From: Acidobacteriaceae bacterium | GTDB taxonomy: Bacteria > Acidobacteriota > Terriglobia > Terriglobales > Acidobacteriaceae | Reading direction: 5' to 3' | Assembly: GCA_003135315.1 (NCBI GenBank) | Contig: PLBD01000545.1 | Location: 1-7,685, forward strand | Length of the DNA: 7,685 nucleotides | Part shown: piece by piece, positions 5,174-7,685 of the stretch | Numbering within the stretch: the first letter of the stretch is position 1 | Layout of the letters: each line of letters opens with the position of its first letter | Made by a program: the position numbers and the translations under genes | Notes under the pieces: generated by a model | Seen by the model: only the letters and a program-made list of their open reading frames with translations | Databases searched by the model: none | Told to the model about the DNA's origin: nothing

Positions 5174-6418
5174 TCACGGCATCAGTATCGTAATCGCCTC
5201 GCCCGCGGAAAACCGCTCCTGGTCCGGCGGTACCACGATGTAGCAGTTCGCGCGCGAGACCGCCATCAGATCGCCTGATCCTTGCCAATGTACCAGTTCG
5301 ACCAACGGCTTTACGTTGCCGCCTTCCAACTTGGCCGGGAGAAATCGCGTAAGCCCGGTCCGGCTGGTGAAATCGGATTTCAGAGTGGCTTGCGCGAACG
5401 GCAGCGGCTGCGGCTTCGCTCCCGAAAGCGAGTCGAGCACGGGCCGGGCAAACAGTTGAAACGTTACCATGGTCGAAACCGGGTTCCCGGGCAGCCCAAA
5501 AAACGGAGTGCTTCGTTCACCCGATTTGACCTCGCCGAACACTACCGGCCTTCCCGGCTGGATTTGCGCGCCAGTGAAAAAAATGCCGGCCTGAAAGGAC
5601 GCCAGCACCTGCTCGACCAGGTCGTATTTACCCATGGAGACGCCGCCGGTGATGAGCAGCAGGTCCGTCTCCAAACCTTTCCGCAACAGCAGCGCCAAGT
5701 CGTCAGGCTCATCGCGCGCCACTGGCAAGAGCATGGGATCGCCGCCCACCGCTTGCACCTGCGCTGCCAGCGAGTAGCTGTTGGAGTTTCGAATCTCGTT
5801 GGCCGAGGGTTGCAAATTGATGTCGACGAGTTCGTCGCCGGTTGCCAGAACCGCAACCCGCGGCCGGCGATATACGGCGATCTCGGGCCGGCCAATGGCC
5901 GCAGCGATTGCGACAATCGTGTGGTTCACGCGCGTGCCGCGCGCCACCAGGGTCGCCCCGCGGCGAGCTTCCGCTCCCATGGCAACCACATTTTCCCCTG
6001 CGGCCACCGTCCGCTGGACCACGACAGCATCGCCACTTCGCTCCGCGTGTTCCACCATCACGACGGCGTCCGCTCCCTCAGGAACGGGCGCGCCGGTCAT
6101 GATCTCGGCAGCTTCGCCCGCTCTGACGGTAATCGCGCTGTCTTCTATCGGCGCACCGGCCCTGATCTCTCCGACACATCGCAACCGGGATGGCACAACC
6201 GCTACATCGGCACTGCGCACAGCGAATCCGTCACGCGTGGAGCGGGGAAACGGCGGGAAGTCGCGGTCGGCGCGCAAGTCTTCAGCCAGCACCAGGCCGG
6301 CAGCATCCAGCATCGGCAGCATCTCGGGCTGCGTCGGGGACAGAGTAGAGGCATACTCTTCCACCAGACGGCGGGCGTCAGCGAAGGACGGCAGCTTTGT
6401 GACAACGGTACTTCCCAT
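5174..6418 (-). CDS. moeA: Molybdopterin molybdotransferase MoeA
   Basis: Cytoplasmic enzyme that inserts molybdate into adenylylated molybdopterin, the last common step of molybdenum-cofactor synthesis. The 414 residues (start at 6418) match the family. Domains in order: N-terminal segment with FPRSTRDGFAV (57-67, the usual S.MDGYA box), the beta-barrel domain with GEIRAGAP (83-90) and EIMTGAPVPEGADAVVMVE (105-123), the MoaB/MogA-like domain with ATGDELV (192-198), NSNSY (211-215), TGGVSMGKYD (257-266) and FGLPGNPVS (307-315), and a C-terminal barrel with GSGDLMAVSRAN (380-391). All expected elements are present, and Asp63 matches the conserved Asp of the DG box. A longer frame from an ATG at 6505 is possible, but that codon lies inside a long hairpin and the extra 29 residues are unlike MoeA. 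moaC follows after 22 nt. Confidence 0.95.
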   Translation of the reverse strand: MGSTVVTKLPSFADARRLVEEYASTLSPTQPEMLPMLDAAGLVLAEDLRADRDFPPFPRSTRDGFAVRSADVAVVPSRLRCVGEIRAGAPIEDSAITVRAGEAAEIMTGAPVPEGADAVVMVEHAERSGDAVVVQRTVAAGENVVAMGAEARRGATLVARGTRVNHTIVAIAAAIGRPEIAVYRRPRVAVLATGDELVDINLQPSANEIRNSNSYSLAAQVQAVGGDPMLLPVARDEPDDLALLLRKGLETDLLLITGGVSMGKYDLVEQVLASFQAGIFFTGAQIQPGRPVVFGEVKSGERSTPFFGLPGNPVSTMVTFQLFARPVLDSLSGAKPQPLPFAQATLKSDFTSRTGLTRFLPAKLEGGNVKPLVELVHWQGSGDLMAVSRANCYIVVPPDQERFSAGEAITILMP

Positions 6419-6437
6419 GCCTGGATTACCCGAGCGA

Positions 6438-6466
6438 ATTCTACTGGAGTTCTGCGGGAGAGCGAA
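6438..6466 (-). promoter_or_regulatory. Candidate sigma-70 promoter for moeA-moaC
   Basis: On the minus strand TTCGCT (6461-6466) and TAGAAT (6438-6443) are separated by 17 nt. The -10 box matches TATAAT at five of six bases; the -35 is poor (three of six). Transcription would begin about a dozen bases before the ATG at 6418 and downstream of the hairpin, which suits a separate moeA-moaC transcript. Confidence 0.3.
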
Positions 6467-6487
6467 ACTGCGGCGGCCGGCAAAAGC

Positions 6488-6529
6488 TGGGGCTACGGTG
6501 GTCATTTTCCAATGGCCACCGTAGCCCCA
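6488..6529 (-). terminator. 19-bp stem, 4-nt loop hairpin downstream of the TPR gene
   Basis: TGGGGCTACGGTGGTCATT (6488-6506) pairs with AATGGCCACCGTAGCCCCA (6511-6529) around a TTCC loop (plus-strand letters). All pairs are Watson-Crick except 6502/6515, which is T-G on the plus strand and A-C on the minus strand. It begins 46 nt after the stop of the minus-strand TPR gene. On that strand the stem is followed by GCTTTTGCC, a short T-run, so an intrinsic terminator or mRNA 3'-end protecting hairpin for the TPR gene is the likeliest role. A palindromic repeat family element is the alternative. Confidence 0.62.
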
Positions 6530-6575
6530 AAATTACTTGATCGTCACGAACGCGGCGGTAAAGCGGCGCTCTACC

Positions 6576-7637
6576 CTACTTCTTGCTGGGCTTCGACTTG
6601 CCGTAGCTGGTCTCAACCGAAGCGCCAATGGAGGACAGCATCTGTTTGGCGGCATCCGCATACTTGCCGGTCGGATCCAGCTCCAGATACTTGTTGAAGG
6701 CATCTGCCGTTCCCGGAGGAACCACCATCTTGTTGTCTTTCATGGTCGCCTTGCCGATCAGATTGACGCCTTTCCAGTAATACGCGGCAGCTCGTTTGGG
6801 GTCGAGCTCGATCGCCTTGTCGAAAGCAGTGATGGCATCGTCGACCTTACCAGTGTTGGTGAGGACCGCTCCCTCATTGTAGTAGTAGGCGCCGGCATTT
6901 GACGGATCAGCCGCAGCCGCTGCCGCGTACTCCTGGACAGCCTTGTCGGTCTGTCCCGACTTGGCGTAGGCGTCGGCAAGCTGGGCCATATAAGCTCCGG
7001 ACGTAGGCTTGATGGCGAGCGCTTTCTGATACGACTCTATGGCGTCCTGATAGTCCTTGGCCTTGGCTTGCGCGTCCGTGGCATGGTCCCCGGCGCCGCG
7101 CTGCGCATCGCCAAGGTAACCCCACACCAGGTCCTGGCTGGGGTCGACTTGCGTGGCCTGCTGCAGCAAGGTGACAGCCTGGTCGTAGTTGCCAGCTCCC
7201 TCCAGGTCCTTCGCCTGCTTGAGCGAGGCGTTCAGAGTCTTAATTTTCTCGCTGTTCTTCATGGACGCCTCAGCCTTCTGGCGCTGCTCGCCGGTGGCTA
7301 CGTTGTCCTTCGCCAGGTCAAAATCGACGGTGCGCTCACCGCTGGCTTCGATCACTGCGTTGCCGTGCTCGTCAATCGGATTGCCGTTCTGCACCAGGGT
7401 CACGGTGTACGTCCCCAGAGCGATGCCAACCGAGTAGTATTGGCCCTTCGAATTCGTCTTCAGCGTGTACCTGGTGCCGCTCCGAATGCTGTACAGCTCT
7501 ACCGTAGCGCCAACGATGGGCTTGCCGTTTTGATCCAGGGCAGTGCCCGTGATAGTCCCGGTGATTTGCGCCCACAGCGAGACTGTACTCATTGCGATTA
7601 CCAGCAGTATTCCGACAAGATTCATACATTTCTTCAT
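6576..7637 (-). CDS. Exported TPR protein with N-terminal carboxypeptidase-regulatory-like domain
   Basis: 353-residue protein. Residues 1-24 form a signal peptide (MKKCMNLVG, then hydrophobic ILLVIAMSTVSLWA), so it is probably periplasmic or outer-membrane associated. Residues 25-110 resemble the carboxypeptidase-regulatory-like beta sandwich: ITGTITGTALDQNGKPIVGA, then TNSKGQYYSVGIALGTYTVTL. A short helical linker leads into TPR-like helices: 142-167 (AGNYDQAVTLLQQATQVDP), 195-211 (DYQDAIESYQKALAIKP), 215-245 (MAQLADAYAKSGQTDKAVQE), 249-281 (GKVDDAITAFDKAIELDP) and a divergent unit at about 311-336 (ADAFNKYLELDPTGKYADAA). The tail is basic (GKSKPSKK). TPRs bind proteins, so a scaffold role is an inference; no partner is evident. 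GGAGGA three bases before the ATG supports the start at 7637, with ATG 7625 as an alternative. Proteins of this design are common in Acidobacteria. Confidence 0.85.
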   Translation of the reverse strand: MKKCMNLVGILLVIAMSTVSLWAQITGTITGTALDQNGKPIVGATVELYSIRSGTRYTLKTNSKGQYYSVGIALGTYTVTLVQNGNPIDEHGNAVIEASGERTVDFDLAKDNVATGEQRQKAEASMKNSEKIKTLNASLKQAKDLEGAGNYDQAVTLLQQATQVDPSQDLVWGYLGDAQRGAGDHATDAQAKAKDYQDAIESYQKALAIKPTSGAYMAQLADAYAKSGQTDKAVQEYAAAAAADPSNAGAYYYNEGAVLTNTGKVDDAITAFDKAIELDPKRAAAYYWKGVNLIGKATMKDNKMVVPPGTADAFNKYLELDPTGKYADAAKQMLSSIGASVETSYGKSKPSKK

Positions 7638-7640
7638 GGT

Positions 7641-7646
7641 TCCTCC
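7641..7646 (-). promoter_or_regulatory. Ribosome binding site of the TPR gene
   Basis: GGAGGA on the minus strand, 3 nt before the ATG at 7637, is the strongest Shine-Dalgarno in the window and favours this start over the internal ATG at 7625. Further upstream AATAAT (7665-7670, minus) could be a -10 box, but a matching -35 would fall at or beyond the window edge. Confidence 0.7.
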
Positions 7647-7685
7647 AGCGCGTGAAACCGAATGATTATTGCCTGTCCTGCTGCA

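Noticed and set aside
6419..6505. N-terminal extension of moeA from the ATG at 6505
   Set aside because: The ATG lies in the long hairpin, the 29 extra residues do not resemble MoeA, and a candidate promoter lies downstream of that ATG.
5282..6697. 471-codon plus-strand open frame antisense to moeA
   Set aside because: It mirrors moeA, is rich in Arg, His and Gln, shows no domain, and the minus-strand frame has complete MoeA motifs. It is a by-product of GC-rich codons.
7068..7655. 195-codon plus-strand frame over the TPR gene start
   Set aside because: It runs opposite to a gene with a signal peptide, recognisable domains and a strong ribosome binding site.

Overview
This is a GC-rich bacterial chromosomal window (about 60% G+C by eye) with tightly packed, mostly housekeeping genes. 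The gene types fit an acidobacterium of the Koribacter/Terriglobia kind: a secreted delta-60 repeat protein, a CsgG-like secreted protein, an exported protein that joins a carboxypeptidase-regulatory-like domain to TPRs, and short heptad repeats between genes. This assignment rests on gene style and memory, with no marker gene to confirm it. I see no phage, insertion sequence, CRISPR array, tRNA, rRNA or defence cassette.

Layout. At 3-1244 (+) lies the 3' part of a delta-60 repeat protein whose start is outside the window. A gene-free stretch follows at 1245-1556, holding a possible terminator and a 10-bp imperfect inverted repeat. Next, on the minus strand and read from high to low coordinates, are a CsgG-like exported protein (3984-2986), a RimI-like GNAT acetyltransferase (2926-2375, probable TTG start) and prephenate dehydratase pheA (2378-1557). 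The last two share an ATGA overlap. A divergent intergenic region separates this group from a plus-strand hotdog thioesterase of the fluoroacetyl-CoA thioesterase (FlK) family (4206-4601). That gene converges on moaC (5151-4660), which lies 22 nt downstream of moeA (6418-5174), both on the minus strand. Upstream of moeA is a 19-bp hairpin, then an exported TPR protein gene (7637-6576, minus) with a strong Shine-Dalgarno sequence at the window edge.

Function. moeA and moaC form a two-gene molybdenum-cofactor unit: MoaC acts at the first step of pterin synthesis and MoeA at molybdate insertion. pheA serves phenylalanine synthesis and is probably translated by coupling to the acetyltransferase gene. 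The three exported proteins (delta-60, CsgG-like, TPR) have no clear link to each other.

I did not find a convincing undescribed multi-gene system. The best non-coding leads are inverted arrays of a TCAGTAG-type heptad between the thioesterase and moaC, in which the repeats supply both TAG stop codons, and the long hairpin between the TPR gene and moeA. The best protein lead is the FlK-type thioesterase: its catalytic triad spacing is exact, but a Leu sits where FlK is recalled to have its substrate-gating Phe.
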